64,000 nucleotides of DNA, taken from SHZL01 sp963784425. Lineage in GTDB: Bacteria; Pseudomonadota; Gammaproteobacteria; Xanthomonadales; SZUA-36. Under the pieces are notes generated by a model that was not told where the DNA came from, ran no database searches, and saw only the letters and a list, made by a program, of their open reading frames with translations. This document shows, in pieces, positions 47,471-56,829 of the stretch (positions are counted from its first letter, which is position 1; each line of letters opens with the position of its first letter). The stretch covers positions 62,001 through 126,000 of the forward strand of contig CAWARM010000006.1 in assembly GCA_963784425.1 (NCBI GenBank). The letters run 5' to 3'. The position numbers were made by a program, and so were the translations under genes.

Positions 47471-48238
47471 AAACACGCCGAATAACAGGGTCAGATGACG
47501 CTTGTCCATGGCGTGCGCCAGCCGGACTCCCAGCGGAGCAGCGAGATAGGTTGCCGGCGCGATCATCGCGAACCCAGGCAAATTGACGAAGCCAATACTG
47601 CCAAATGGAAGTTGTGGGTTTCCATAACCAGTGATCATGAAACCCAAGGTTCCGGGAACTGCAATGAGCAGGCCAAAAAGGGCAGAGGTGCCAACTGCGC
47701 GATGGATAGTTTCGCCAAAAAAAGTCAGTATGGGCACGCTAAGCGAACCGCCGCCGATTCCCATCAAAGTTGAAATGAATCCGATCAGGGTGGGTACCGG
47801 ATAGATCACTGGTCCGGCCGGAACCTTGCGAGTCACTGCCCTGGCGTCCAGCGGCAGGATCAATTTCAAGGCAACCAGGAAAGCCACGCCGGCGAAAACG
47901 CCTGACAGCACCCGGCTGTGCACCTGGCTGGCAACCCAGGTCCCTGCCAGGGCCCCGATAAAAATCCATGGCGCCCACTTTTTCGCCAGGTCCAGATCCA
48001 CTGCATTGTGCTTGTAATGGGCCCTGGATGTGGAAATTGCCGTCGGGATGATGGTTGCCAGTGATGTTGCTACGGCAATTTGCATGCGGATCGAAGATTC
48101 AACGCCCATGAAACCCAGCGCAAAATCCAGCATGGGTACGATGATCAGACCTCCACCGACGCCCAGAAGGCCCGCCAGGACTCCACCGACGATTCCGGTG
48201 AGCAGCATGGCCGCACACAGCATTACCAATTCAAACAT
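47423..48238 (-). CDS. TauE/SafE family anion exporter
   Basis: A 271-residue permease with about eight helices in two repeated halves, each opening with the TauE/SafE signature (GVLAGLLGVGGGLIIVPML; GFISTLMGIGGGSLSVPIL). The family exports sulfite, sulfoacetate or related anions. ATG 48238 has GGAG 12 bases upstream. The longer start at 48265 would overlap oleD more deeply. It overlaps the end of oleD, so it may be transcribed with the ole operon, though a functional link is unknown. Confidence 0.88.
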   Translation of the reverse strand: MFELVMLCAAMLLTGIVGGVLAGLLGVGGGLIIVPMLDFALGFMGVESSIRMQIAVATSLATIIPTAISTSRAHYKHNAVDLDLAKKWAPWIFIGALAGTWVASQVHSRVLSGVFAGVAFLVALKLILPLDARAVTRKVPAGPVIYPVPTLIGFISTLMGIGGGSLSVPILTFFGETIHRAVGTSALFGLLIAVPGTLGFMITGYGNPQLPFGSIGFVNLPGFAMIAPATYLAAPLGVRLAHAMDKRHLTLLFGVFLLIVSVRMIIRASQG

Positions 48239-49220
48239 GCCTGGCTGAACTCCGCTGCAAGGCATCCAGCCCCTCGGTAATCGTAAATTCCGGCCGGTAA
48301 ACCAAATCCCGCTTGGCTGCCGAGATGTTGTACCAGTGTGCGGTACTGAGTTGATTGGCCGAAAAGCGCGTGACGGGCGGCTCGGATTTCAGACCCAGCA
48401 AGGGCCAGGCCGTTTCACACAGGGCGCCAGCAGCGCGGGCCAGCCACGCCGGGACGGGGCGGATTTGTGCGCTGATGCCGATTGCGCCCAGCAGCCGCTG
48501 GATGATTTCGCCCTGCGGCAGTGGCTCGTCGTTGGAGATGAAATAAGCCTTGCCTGCGCACCTGGCCTGCCCCAGCAACTCACTCAGGGCAAGAACATGT
48601 GCCAGCGCGGCGTTTTCTACATATACCGTGTCGATGAGTTTATTCACTCCAGGAAGAGCAAGGCGACCTCTGCGCACCTTGGCAGCAAGCCGCGGCAGAA
48701 TGTGCGGATCGCCGGGGCCCCAGATCAGGTGCGGGCGCAGAGCAGTGGTTTTCAGTTCACTCCCATTGGCGGCAAGCACCAGGCGCTCTGCCTCTGCCTT
48801 GGTCGCGGGATAGGGGGAAAGAAAATGAGAGCTGATGGGCAGGGATTCATCGCCACCCTCAATATCCGCGTCGCCGTGAACGATGCTGGGCGAACTGGTA
48901 TGCACCAGGTGGGGAATGGATAGGCTGCGGCATACCGCGATGACATTCTGCGTTCCATCCACGTTGCAGCGTTGATAGTCCGCCACATCACCCCAGATTC
49001 CCGCTTTGCCGGCGGTGTGGATGACTGCAGTGCAACCACGGGCTGCCTCGCCGAGTGCCGCGGTATCAGTGATATCGCCACGGTGGATGTACACGCCGAT
49101 GCTGCGCAATGCTTCTGCTGCACCGCGCTGGAAGGCCACGACCTCGTCACCACGCTGGAGCAGGCGGCGGCAAATCGCTGAACCGAGAAAGCCGCCTCCT
49201 CCCGTTACCAATATTTTCAT
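48231..49220 (-). CDS. oleD: OleD, NADPH-dependent 2-alkyl-3-ketoalkanoate reductase
   Basis: A short-chain dehydrogenase/epimerase-fold enzyme of 329 residues that reduces the beta-keto acid made by OleA to a beta-hydroxy acid. The nucleotide motif is GGGGFLGSAICRRLL. The catalytic YxxxK is YPATK with an upstream Ser in HTSSPSIVHG. LRPHLIWGPGDPHILP is typical of 3-beta-HSD/OleD-like enzymes. Position last in an oleA-B-C-D series makes the assignment firm. OleB, OleC and OleD form a large complex in other bacteria. Confidence 0.93.
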   Translation of the reverse strand: MKILVTGGGGFLGSAICRRLLQRGDEVVAFQRGAAEALRSIGVYIHRGDITDTAALGEAARGCTAVIHTAGKAGIWGDVADYQRCNVDGTQNVIAVCRSLSIPHLVHTSSPSIVHGDADIEGGDESLPISSHFLSPYPATKAEAERLVLAANGSELKTTALRPHLIWGPGDPHILPRLAAKVRRGRLALPGVNKLIDTVYVENAALAHVLALSELLGQARCAGKAYFISNDEPLPQGEIIQRLLGAIGISAQIRPVPAWLARAAGALCETAWPLLGLKSEPPVTRFSANQLSTAHWYNISAAKRDLVYRPEFTITEGLDALQRSSARHV

Positions 49221-49253
49221 TGCACCAGTGGCTTCATTGCATCAGCAGCTTCA

Positions 49254-50942
49254 TTATTTCTGCATTTTCTTGATCGCCCACAATGCCAGCTCGTCGCGCC
49301 GGATCTTCGAATTGTGCCGGGTGTCCACCGGGAAACCCGGGTGGAACAGGACCGTGCGTATGCTGCGGGTCAGGGCATGCGCCTGGGCCAGTTGCAGCAT
49401 GTCGAAGTGCACGCGTTCGTAATCAACCGGCGCCAGCTTGCCGCGAACTTCCACGCACAGCACAGGAATCTGCCGCCCCGGCGCGCCCACACCCACGAGG
49501 GCAGTACGCACTGCATCCGGATGCTGGTTGAATATGCCCTCGACCTGGTCCGGGAAGAGGGTCTCAGTGCCGGTTTCCACCCGTTGTGATACCCGGCCGC
49601 AATACCACAAGCAGCCCTTGCCATCGAGGATGCCCACGTCGCCCATGCGGTGCCAGACGCCGCCTGTACCATCAGGGATCTTCGCCATGGCGGTTGCGGC
49701 TTTCTGCCCGAAGTACATATCCGTGCAGCTGGGGCCGGACACGATGATTTCTCCCGGCATGCCTGGAGGCATGGTCATGGTCTCAGACAGATCGCTGAAG
49801 GCGTCTTCGCTGATGGCAATAATGCGCACCTCGTTAGGCGCTATCGGGCGCCCAACGAAGATGCCTTCCCCGGATTCCGTCATGGACTCTACCCTGGAGT
49901 CCAGCATGTCACTGGACGCACTGCTTACCGGCAGGCATTCGGTTGCCCCGTAGGGTGTGTGGATCAATGCATCATTGGCCAGGGCAGCCTGCATGCGGCG
50001 CACTACCCGCAGCGGCACGGCGGCACCGGCAGAAACGACACGCTTCACACTCCACAGGCGTTTGCCGGCCTGCTCGGCGTGGCGACTCAAGGTATCGAGC
50101 AAAGCAGGTGAGCCAAAAATATGCGTCACCTGGAATTCATCAATGGCCGCAACCAGCCACTCGGGGTTGGCGTCAGCCGGGCGAGTCGGGTCCATGCGCG
50201 GCACCACGGTAGTCATACCCAGTGCCGGGTCAAACAGCGCAAAAGGCGGGAAAGTTGGCAGGCTCACCTCGCCAGGCTCGATGTCGAATGCCTTCTGCAG
50301 CATGTCCACCTGGGCAATGAAGTGCCGATGGCGGTAGACCACGCCTTTGGGTGTACCCGTGCTCCCCGAAGTAAAAAGAATCGCGGCCACATCATCAGGC
50401 TGGGACGGGTGCAGGACTGCCTCCCTGCTGTTACTGCCCATATCTTTCAGCCGCTCGAGGCTGATTCCACCCAGGCCCAGGTTGAATCCTGCGGTAACAA
50501 AGGACTGGCAGGTTTCCTTTGCCCATCCAAACCACTTCCGGGCAAATTGCGCCTTGGATGTGCCGATGAATGCTTCCGGCCGGGCATCTGCCAGGCACTG
50601 TGTCAACGCCTCGAGGCCTATGCCGGGGTCAATCAAAACCGGGACCGCCCCGGCCTTGAACAAAGCAAAAAATACCGCAAAGAACTCCAACCCGGGTTTG
50701 AGCATGAGCACGGTGCGGGTGCCTGGGCCGATGCCGTATTGCGCCATGCCGCGCGCATAGGCATTGCTTAATTCATCCAATTGATAATAGCTGCAAGACG
50801 CGTAATGCACGCCCTTGAAAAGGGAGCGTGTGGGGTAGTGAATGGCCGCGACATCGGGTTGCCGGCTGGCCTGCCACGCAAGGGCGCCGGCTATATTGCA
50901 AACCGAATCGGTATTCCAGGGTTTATTCGCCAGCTTGTCCAT
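49254..50942 (-). CDS. oleC: OleC, beta-lactone synthetase
   Basis: An AMP-binding (ANL) enzyme of about 562 residues that converts the beta-hydroxy acid into a beta-lactone. The adenylation signature is ILFTSGSTGTPKGVVYRHRH. Further motifs are YGATECLPV, GDVGILDGKGCLWYCGR and a C-terminal domain without a conventional thioester role. ATG 50942 has AAGGA 11 bases upstream; ATG 50954 is also in frame. It overlaps the end of oleB by about 20 bp. It is separate from oleB rather than fused as in some actinobacteria. Confidence 0.93.
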   Translation of the reverse strand: MDKLANKPWNTDSVCNIAGALAWQASRQPDVAAIHYPTRSLFKGVHYASCSYYQLDELSNAYARGMAQYGIGPGTRTVLMLKPGLEFFAVFFALFKAGAVPVLIDPGIGLEALTQCLADARPEAFIGTSKAQFARKWFGWAKETCQSFVTAGFNLGLGGISLERLKDMGSNSREAVLHPSQPDDVAAILFTSGSTGTPKGVVYRHRHFIAQVDMLQKAFDIEPGEVSLPTFPPFALFDPALGMTTVVPRMDPTRPADANPEWLVAAIDEFQVTHIFGSPALLDTLSRHAEQAGKRLWSVKRVVSAGAAVPLRVVRRMQAALANDALIHTPYGATECLPVSSASSDMLDSRVESMTESGEGIFVGRPIAPNEVRIIAISEDAFSDLSETMTMPPGMPGEIIVSGPSCTDMYFGQKAATAMAKIPDGTGGVWHRMGDVGILDGKGCLWYCGRVSQRVETGTETLFPDQVEGIFNQHPDAVRTALVGVGAPGRQIPVLCVEVRGKLAPVDYERVHFDMLQLAQAHALTRSIRTVLFHPGFPVDTRHNSKIRRDELALWAIKKMQK

Positions 50943-51858
50943 AAGTCGAATCATCCTTGATTTCGATAAATGCCCTGATCGTGTCGATCAGTCCCGGGCC
51001 GCCGTCTTCGAGAATGTAATGACCGCAATCCGCAAAGCGGTGCACTTCGGCGTCCGGATAGAACTCCAGCCACTTGCGCAGAAAGCGGTCATCGAACACG
51101 AAATCCCTCGCGCCCCAGGCAATCAGGCATGGAACGCTTCTGAACTGGTCCAGATGCTCCGCCGTATTGAGCAAAATGTCAAAACCGGGGTCGTTTTTCT
51201 CCAGGGGGATATCCTGCACGAAGCGCAAGGTTGCGATGCGGTTGGCCGGAGAGTCGTATGGACCGGTGTACGCCGCCCGCACCTGTTTGCTCACCGCTTT
51301 CCTGAAACCAACGCACGCAGCAACCCGGGAAAACGCGTTGCACTGTAATACCAGCCAGGCGCCAAGTGCGGTGTTACGCACGATGCTGAGGGCTGCCGGC
51401 ATGTGTTTGCCGGCGGGCAGGGGAAAGGCTGCAGTGTTCATAAGCACCAGCTTTTTCAGCCGGACATTGGTACGCACTGCCCAGCCCAGCCCGATCATGC
51501 CACCCCAGTCGTGCAGCACCAGGGTGAGCAACCCTTGCAGCTGCTGGTGCTGGCGCAAATGATTGATCAGCGACTCAATATTGTCGATGCGGCTGGACAG
51601 GCGATAGTCATAGTGCGCGGCATCCGGCTTGTCCGAAAGCCCGCAACCAATGTGGTCAGGAACTATGCAGCGGTGGGTGCGGCGCAGTGCCAGCACCAGG
51701 TTGCGGTAATAAAATGACCAAGTCGGGTTGCCATGCAGCATCAGCACCACCGGCGCATCGCGCGGACCTTCATCGAGGTAATGCATGCGCATCCCGCCCA
51801 GGTCCAGCCACTGGCTGCTAAACGGGTAAAGTGCTTTCGGGGGGGTTACCAGACCCAC
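50923..51858 (-). CDS. oleB: OleB, beta-lactone decarboxylase
   Basis: An alpha/beta-hydrolase of the haloalkane dehalogenase group, 311 residues, that decarboxylates the beta-lactone to the final cis-alkene. The oxyanion motif is LHGNPTWSFYYR, the nucleophile Asp117 is in VLHDWGGMIG, and the late catalytic His is in DCGHYILED. GTG 51858 lies 4 bp after the oleA stop. It was often annotated as a dehalogenase; cluster context gives the OleB role. Confidence 0.93.
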   Translation of the reverse strand: MGLVTPPKALYPFSSQWLDLGGMRMHYLDEGPRDAPVVLMLHGNPTWSFYYRNLVLALRRTHRCIVPDHIGCGLSDKPDAAHYDYRLSSRIDNIESLINHLRQHQQLQGLLTLVLHDWGGMIGLGWAVRTNVRLKKLVLMNTAAFPLPAGKHMPAALSIVRNTALGAWLVLQCNAFSRVAACVGFRKAVSKQVRAAYTGPYDSPANRIATLRFVQDIPLEKNDPGFDILLNTAEHLDQFRSVPCLIAWGARDFVFDDRFLRKWLEFYPDAEVHRFADCGHYILEDGGPGLIDTIRAFIEIKDDSTYGQAGE

Positions 51859-51862
51859 GCAC

Positions 51863-52879
51863 TTACCAGACGATTTCCGCCATGGAACAGTTCAGCCCTG
51901 AGCCGATACCCAGCAAAGCCACGCGGTCGCCGCTGCGAATCTTGCCGAGTTCAATGGCCTTGGCCAGGGCCATGGGCACGGAGGCTGGCCCGATGTTACC
52001 CAGTTCGGGATAGAAAGCATGCACTTTTTGCGGATCAAGCCCGAGCAACTTGACCAGGGCTTCGGTGTGGACCTTGCTGACCTGGTGGATGATGAACTGA
52101 TCCAGTTCGCTGGCCACCCAGCCCAGTGCGATAACTGCGGCACTGAAGGTTCTTGCTGCCAGTTTCAGGCCTTCCTGCAGCAGCACCTTGGTCTCGGTAA
52201 CCATCTGGTCCATCTGGCCACGGCACAGGCTATTGAATTCCGTTGCGGCGCGGGAAACACTGCCGACGTACCTGTGGCCATCCGGTGCGAGTTCGCGACG
52301 TGCCATGATCATTGCTGCTGATCCGGAACCCAGGGTCAGCGAGGCAAATTCAGCACGGAATTGTTGCTCATCGATGTCCGGACCGAGCAGGCGCTCAATG
52401 GTGGCATCCGTGATTGGGCGGCTGGATTCGCCGTCTACGATCAATGCGTAATCGATGTCTTCCCGCTCAATCATCCGTGCCGCGATATCCATACCGTTGA
52501 GAAATGCCAGGCAGGCATTGCCGACATCGAAGTTGAGGCAATTTTCGCTTAAACGCAGATTGCCATGCACAATGCAGGCAGTGGAGGGTTCCAGGTAGTC
52601 ACGGCACACTGACGTATTGATGAGGACGCCGATGCGATTACGATCGACCTGGCTTTGCTCCAGCACTTTTTCGGCTGCCAGTGTGGCAGCATCTGACGGC
52701 TGTGTTCCCTGGTTCCAAAACCGCCGGGCGACAATGCCGGAAAATTCTTCCAGCAGGTCGGTGCGAATTCCCAGGCGCCGCAGCGTGGGCAACAGGCGTT
52801 CGGACAATTCACGCGAAGTGACGCGAATGGGCGGCTCAATGGCCGCAATGGCCTGTATGACTACGTTTTTAAAGATCAT
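51863..52879 (-). CDS. oleA: OleA, acyl-CoA head-to-head condensing enzyme
   Basis: A thiolase-superfamily enzyme related to KAS III, 338 residues, that joins two fatty acyl-CoAs in a Claisen condensation. The catalytic Cys123 is in DVGNACLAFLNGM. The conserved Glu97 in YLEPSTAC lies 26 residues before it, the same spacing as the Glu117/Cys143 pair of Xanthomonas OleA. The other motifs are the His in FIIHQVSKVH and the Asn in ELGNIGPASVP. ATG 52879 starts the family block MIFKNVVIQ. It is the first gene of the ole operon. Confidence 0.95.
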   Translation of the reverse strand: MIFKNVVIQAIAAIEPPIRVTSRELSERLLPTLRRLGIRTDLLEEFSGIVARRFWNQGTQPSDAATLAAEKVLEQSQVDRNRIGVLINTSVCRDYLEPSTACIVHGNLRLSENCLNFDVGNACLAFLNGMDIAARMIEREDIDYALIVDGESSRPITDATIERLLGPDIDEQQFRAEFASLTLGSGSAAMIMARRELAPDGHRYVGSVSRAATEFNSLCRGQMDQMVTETKVLLQEGLKLAARTFSAAVIALGWVASELDQFIIHQVSKVHTEALVKLLGLDPQKVHAFYPELGNIGPASVPMALAKAIELGKIRSGDRVALLGIGSGLNCSMAEIVW

Positions 52880-53087
52880 CGGGGGATTCGTGGGCTTGGC
52901 AACCTTGCTAAGGTATAGGCACATCGCTTCACGATCAAGCGCTGTGCACGTCTAAACTTCACCTTGGCATGCCCGCGATTCAAACGCCAGGGCCGTTACG
53001 CTAGACTTGCCGGGCGTTTTCGTTGTGTGGCCAATGCAACAATTCCGCAACAATTCCGCAGCAATTCCTTGGGATTAGAACCGGGCA

Positions 53088-53876
53088 ATGGGTGAAGAAA
53101 CTGAAAATCGTCGGATTGGGGGCTGGATTGGGCGGGACGAATTCGTGCCGGCGCGCATGCCCCTGCACCAACTGACCCAGCCTGCTGAGCAGCAGATTCA
53201 CCTCTGGTACCTCGATCTTGGAGACCTTGGCGGCCCCCTGCGGCAGGCCCTGGGTGGCCAATCCAGGAGCGGCGAGTCCCCGGACCACCCCATGGAGGTG
53301 CAGCGACTGCGCTTTGCCCGCCGTTTCTACCTGCGCTTGCTGCTGGGCGCTTATCTGGGTCTGCCGGGCAAGGACGTAGTCATTAATCGCAGCAACCGCG
53401 GTAAGCCTGTACTGGATGCCGGCGTTCACGACAGCACGCTGAAATTCAGCATGGCCAAGAGCGAGAACCGTTTGCTGATTGGAATCTCCGCTTCGCGGCA
53501 CATCGGCGTGGACCTGGAGCCGCAGTGGCGCAAAGCGCGCGATCCCTTGCGACTGGCACAGCGGTACTTTAGCGCAGCCGAATTCACCGCGCTGCAACAC
53601 GTGCCTGCCGCAAGACTGGATGAAGCGTTCCTGCGTGCATGGGCGTGTAACGAAGCAGTGGTTAAGGCATCCGGACTCGGCATTGCCAACCAGCTGTGCC
53701 GCTTTACCGTGCAGATGGATCCTGACCTGCCGCCCGCGCTGCTGGATATAGAGAACGACCGGGCCGGGGACTGGTCGCTGAACCTGGTCAGGCCCAGCTC
53801 AAACTTCATCGGTGCAGTCGCTACCCGGCAGCCCCTCGACCAGGTCAGTTGTTTCAAACTGCTGGCTGCCGCATGA
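53088..53876 (+). CDS. 4'-phosphopantetheinyl transferase (Sfp/AcpT type)
   Basis: A 262-residue transferase that would load the CoA-derived arm onto carrier proteins. The Mg-binding motif is GVDLEP (Asp and Glu present). The second motif reads WACNEAVVKASG; the usual form is W-x-x-K-E-A/S-x-x-K, so the first Lys is replaced by Asn while the metal-binding Glu and second Lys remain. The carrier partner is unknown; OleA-D do not need one. It is divergent from oleA and overlaps the next gene by ATGA. Confidence 0.88.
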   Translation: MGEETENRRIGGWIGRDEFVPARMPLHQLTQPAEQQIHLWYLDLGDLGGPLRQALGGQSRSGESPDHPMEVQRLRFARRFYLRLLLGAYLGLPGKDVVINRSNRGKPVLDAGVHDSTLKFSMAKSENRLLIGISASRHIGVDLEPQWRKARDPLRLAQRYFSAAEFTALQHVPAARLDEAFLRAWACNEAVVKASGLGIANQLCRFTVQMDPDLPPALLDIENDRAGDWSLNLVRPSSNFIGAVATRQPLDQVSCFKLLAAA

Positions 53877-55684
53877 AGCCCGGGTGCCAACTAGCGCCGA
53901 TGCTGGTTTTCCTCCTGTTAATTTCAGCCTGTTCTCTGTCACCCAGGAGAGTAGAGCAGGTTGATGCCCGCATAGCTCAATCCAGGCAAAAAGCCCTGAG
54001 TTGTGCAGCGGAACGAGTGGATCGCTGCAGCGAAAACTCTCCATTGCTGGCTTTCTCAGCCGAGGACATTAGCAACGGCAACCACCACATCACGCTGCTC
54101 GATGCAGGCGAGCCCGCGCTCATGATTCGCATCCACCTGATCCGCGCAGCAAAGCACAGCATTGAAGTGCAGAACTTTATCCTGCGACGTGATGACACGG
54201 GAGGCCTGGTGCTCAACGAACTGTTGAACGCTGCGCGACGCGGGGTGCGGGTGCGCCTGTTACTGGACCAGATGTTCACTTTTTCCGACATTGAATACCT
54301 GGTCGGGTTGACCATGGCCCATGCCAATTTCGAGATCAGGTTCTACAACCCTTCCTTTAACAAGGCGAAAATGGACGGGCGCGACTGGATCAGTGCCGTT
54401 GCCTGTTGTTTTCGACGGTTTAACCAACGCATGCACAATAAATTGCTGGTAGCAGACGGGTTGGTCGGGGTGCTTGGCGGGCGGAATATTGCTGATCGCT
54501 ATTTTGACTTCGACCCGCAGTACGATTTCAAGGATCGCGATGTTGTGGTGTATGGCTCAACCGTGAAACAAATGGAGCAGTCATTCGACATGTTCTGGGA
54601 TGGCCCAAAGTCGGTGCCGGTGCAGCATTTGCGTGACGTCGCCAAGGAACTGCTGAGCGAGTCGGATCCCGGGCTGGGGCCTTACCAGCCAGCGGAGCGT
54701 TTGCTACCCCTGCTGGAACGGCTGGGCGACGAAGAACTGATGCGCAAGCTGTTCATAGAACCGGCGTTCAGGGTGGAGCGACTGGAGTACTACTCTGATC
54801 TGCCGCGCAAGGTGGCCTACCCGGAAGGCGACGGAAACAAAGACCCAACCACGGCCCTGCTCACGGTGCTGCGGGAGGCGCAGCATTCGGTAGTCATTCA
54901 ATCTCCATACATGGTGCTGTCCAAGGACCTGCGCCGCGTATTTGGTGAGCTGAAAGAAGAAAATCCTGAAATTGAACTGGTGTTTTCAACTAACTCCCTG
55001 GCATCAACAGATGCCGACACCGTTTATGCCAACACCCACAAGCACAAGAAGCGCTATGTGAAAAAGCTGGGCTTTGAGATGTATGAGTTCAAACCCTATC
55101 CGCAGGATGCGACTGCGTTCTTTCCGCGCTGGCCATTATTGATCGAGGAAAATTCCCGCGGCCTTACCAGCCAGTCCGCCCCCCCGGCCGATGATTCCAT
55201 CGTCAACCCGGCCGCCAATAAATTAGTGCCGCGCATCGGGTTGCACTCCAAGTCTTTTGTGGTGGACGGAAAAATCGCCATGATAGGCTCGCATAACTTT
55301 GATCCTCGCTCGGAAGACTTCAACACCGAAAATGGCCTCATCATCTGGGACCAGGCTTTCGCACAAACGCTGGAAGCATTGATCCGGCGTGATATTGAAC
55401 CGCAGAACAGTTGGGTCGTAGCCATGCGGCCGGATGAGGAAACCGGGAAAGAGCTGAGCCGGGAGTATGGCGACACAATCAAACCAACCTACGACGCCTA
55501 TTTTTATGGATCGACGTCCGCGTTTGAACTCATCCCCGGCAAAGAAGTTGTGCCGCCGGGTTCTGCCGATTTCTACCGCAACTATTATTCCGTGGGCAGC
55601 TTTCCGGGGGTGGTGAAAACGCGGCGGCAACTCAACGTCTTATTGCTGGGCTCGATTTTTGGTTTCCTCGAGCCGGTTTTTTAG
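53873..55684 (+). CDS. Phospholipase D-family lipoprotein
   Basis: A 603-residue protein with a lipoprotein signal (LVFLLLISACSL) and two HKD motifs: HNKLLVADGLVGVLGGRN (about residue 195) and HSKSFVVDGKIAMIGSHN (about residue 465). The two-motif architecture matches periplasmic PLD/cardiolipin-synthase-like proteins that transfer or hydrolyse phosphatidyl groups. ATG 53873 overlaps the preceding stop, so it is probably co-expressed with the phosphopantetheinyl transferase. Confidence 0.9.
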   Translation: MKPGCQLAPMLVFLLLISACSLSPRRVEQVDARIAQSRQKALSCAAERVDRCSENSPLLAFSAEDISNGNHHITLLDAGEPALMIRIHLIRAAKHSIEVQNFILRRDDTGGLVLNELLNAARRGVRVRLLLDQMFTFSDIEYLVGLTMAHANFEIRFYNPSFNKAKMDGRDWISAVACCFRRFNQRMHNKLLVADGLVGVLGGRNIADRYFDFDPQYDFKDRDVVVYGSTVKQMEQSFDMFWDGPKSVPVQHLRDVAKELLSESDPGLGPYQPAERLLPLLERLGDEELMRKLFIEPAFRVERLEYYSDLPRKVAYPEGDGNKDPTTALLTVLREAQHSVVIQSPYMVLSKDLRRVFGELKEENPEIELVFSTNSLASTDADTVYANTHKHKKRYVKKLGFEMYEFKPYPQDATAFFPRWPLLIEENSRGLTSQSAPPADDSIVNPAANKLVPRIGLHSKSFVVDGKIAMIGSHNFDPRSEDFNTENGLIIWDQAFAQTLEALIRRDIEPQNSWVVAMRPDEETGKELSREYGDTIKPTYDAYFYGSTSAFELIPGKEVVPPGSADFYRNYYSVGSFPGVVKTRRQLNVLLLGSIFGFLEPVF

Positions 55685-55734
55685 CAGGAATCTGGAGTAA
55701 GCTTTTCACTTCCCGGGTGATCGTTGCAAACACC

Positions 55735-56382
55735 ATGCGCAAACCGCTTAAAGACATTGTCGAGACACTATTTCCTGTAGTCGTGCAGCATCGCGAATAC
55801 GGCAACAGCCCCCTGAACGAACAGTTGCTGCAGTTGGTGAAAGCTTTGCAGGCAGATCCGTCAGTCATTAACCGTGTTTCGCGCGACAGTATTACTACAG
55901 TGGGCGGGTACCAGCCTAACGTAGTACTGCATGAGTATTGCGCTGCGAATCCGGCCTGGAATCAGTTCCTGGTGGAAATTGTCGAGCCTTCGGTGGCTGC
56001 ATACATGGCGGCTCACCAGCGTCTAGCCTCGTGGCCGGTGAATGGCACGTCGTGGCATATCTCTGCCAGTTGGGCGGTGTTATACCCCGCCGGCGCCTAC
56101 CAGGCGCCGCATCTGCACCGCGATATTTCCTGCGCACTTACCTACTACGCCCGTGTGCCGGTTCGACCGCGGCCCGAGGGCGCCATTGGTTTCATAACGC
56201 CGCACGTGGAGTCGACGTTTCCTGCGCTGAAGAACTGGGGTTACGACCGGCACTATTTCCCGATGGACGGGACCTGCCTCGTATTTCCCGGCTGGTTGCA
56301 GCATTTCGCTCATCCGCATTTTGCCCCGGACGAAGAGCGCCTGGTGTTTTCCTTTGACGTGGTATTTGATTCACCGGATTGA
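55735..56382 (+). CDS. Putative 2-oxoglutarate/Fe(II) oxygenase (TIGR02466-like)
   Basis: A 215-residue double-stranded beta-helix protein resembling the TIGR02466 family of putative 2OG-Fe(II) oxygenases. Candidate metal ligands are HLHRD (about residue 127) and the later HFAHPHF; a 2OG-binding Arg is in DEERLVFSFDVVF. The start is uncertain: ATG 55735 fits the family N-terminus, while GTG 55717 adds six residues. The substrate is unknown. Its end overlaps the convergent membrane gene by 12 bp. Confidence 0.75.
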   Translation: MRKPLKDIVETLFPVVVQHREYGNSPLNEQLLQLVKALQADPSVINRVSRDSITTVGGYQPNVVLHEYCAANPAWNQFLVEIVEPSVAAYMAAHQRLASWPVNGTSWHISASWAVLYPAGAYQAPHLHRDISCALTYYARVPVRPRPEGAIGFITPHVESTFPALKNWGYDRHYFPMDGTCLVFPGWLQHFAHPHFAPDEERLVFSFDVVFDSPD

Positions 56383-56778
56383 AACGATAGCCGCAGCCAC
56401 CCACACGGCTATCAGGGTCGCACCAACCACGGCGAACTCTACCGCTACGTGGTAACTCAACAGGGCCATCACAGGCAGCGCCAGGCCGGTCAGCAGCAGC
56501 CCGACAAAGCGTTTTGTTTGTGCACCCTCTACCGCCAGCGCCAGGAATACGAACCCTGAAGTCCAGAGAGTAGCTTGCAGAATGCTGGCTGACTGCTCAC
56601 CGCCTATGGCCCAGGCGGCTGCGACGATAATGGCCAGGGCCGGCACATCGGCCAGAACCATGCGGGAACTGTAAAGAAAAGCAGTCCGCATCGTAGCTGC
56701 AAAATTTTCTCTGCTGGTTTGGCCGCTAGTTTGGATGGGGGGCCATGCGAGTGGTGATCTGATGGTATTGGTATTCAT
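56371..56778 (-). CDS. Small membrane protein, probable TetR target
   Basis: A 135-residue protein with a polar 35-residue N-terminus and four predicted helices (ADVPALAIIVAAAWAIG; ATLWTSGFVFLALAV; FVGLLLTGLALPVMALLSY; FAVVGATLIAVWVAAAIV). The family is not recognised. It lies just downstream of the TetR gene on the same strand but has its own leader with a TetR-operator-like repeat, suggesting it is the regulated gene. Confidence 0.65.
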   Translation of the reverse strand: MNTNTIRSPLAWPPIQTSGQTSRENFAATMRTAFLYSSRMVLADVPALAIIVAAAWAIGGEQSASILQATLWTSGFVFLALAVEGAQTKRFVGLLLTGLALPVMALLSYHVAVEFAVVGATLIAVWVAAAIVSIR

Positions 56779-56790
56779 GATGTTCTCCAG

Positions 56791-56813
56791 TTATACCTAC
56801 TGATAAGTAAGAG
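56791..56813. promoter_or_regulatory. Operator-like repeat upstream of the membrane gene
   Basis: On the minus strand CTTACTTATCAGTAGGTAT shares the TTAC...GTA.GT pattern of the better palindrome in front of tetR. It is 13 bp upstream of the membrane-protein start. Confidence 0.45.
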
Positions 56814-56829
56814 TAAAAAGCAAATTTTT

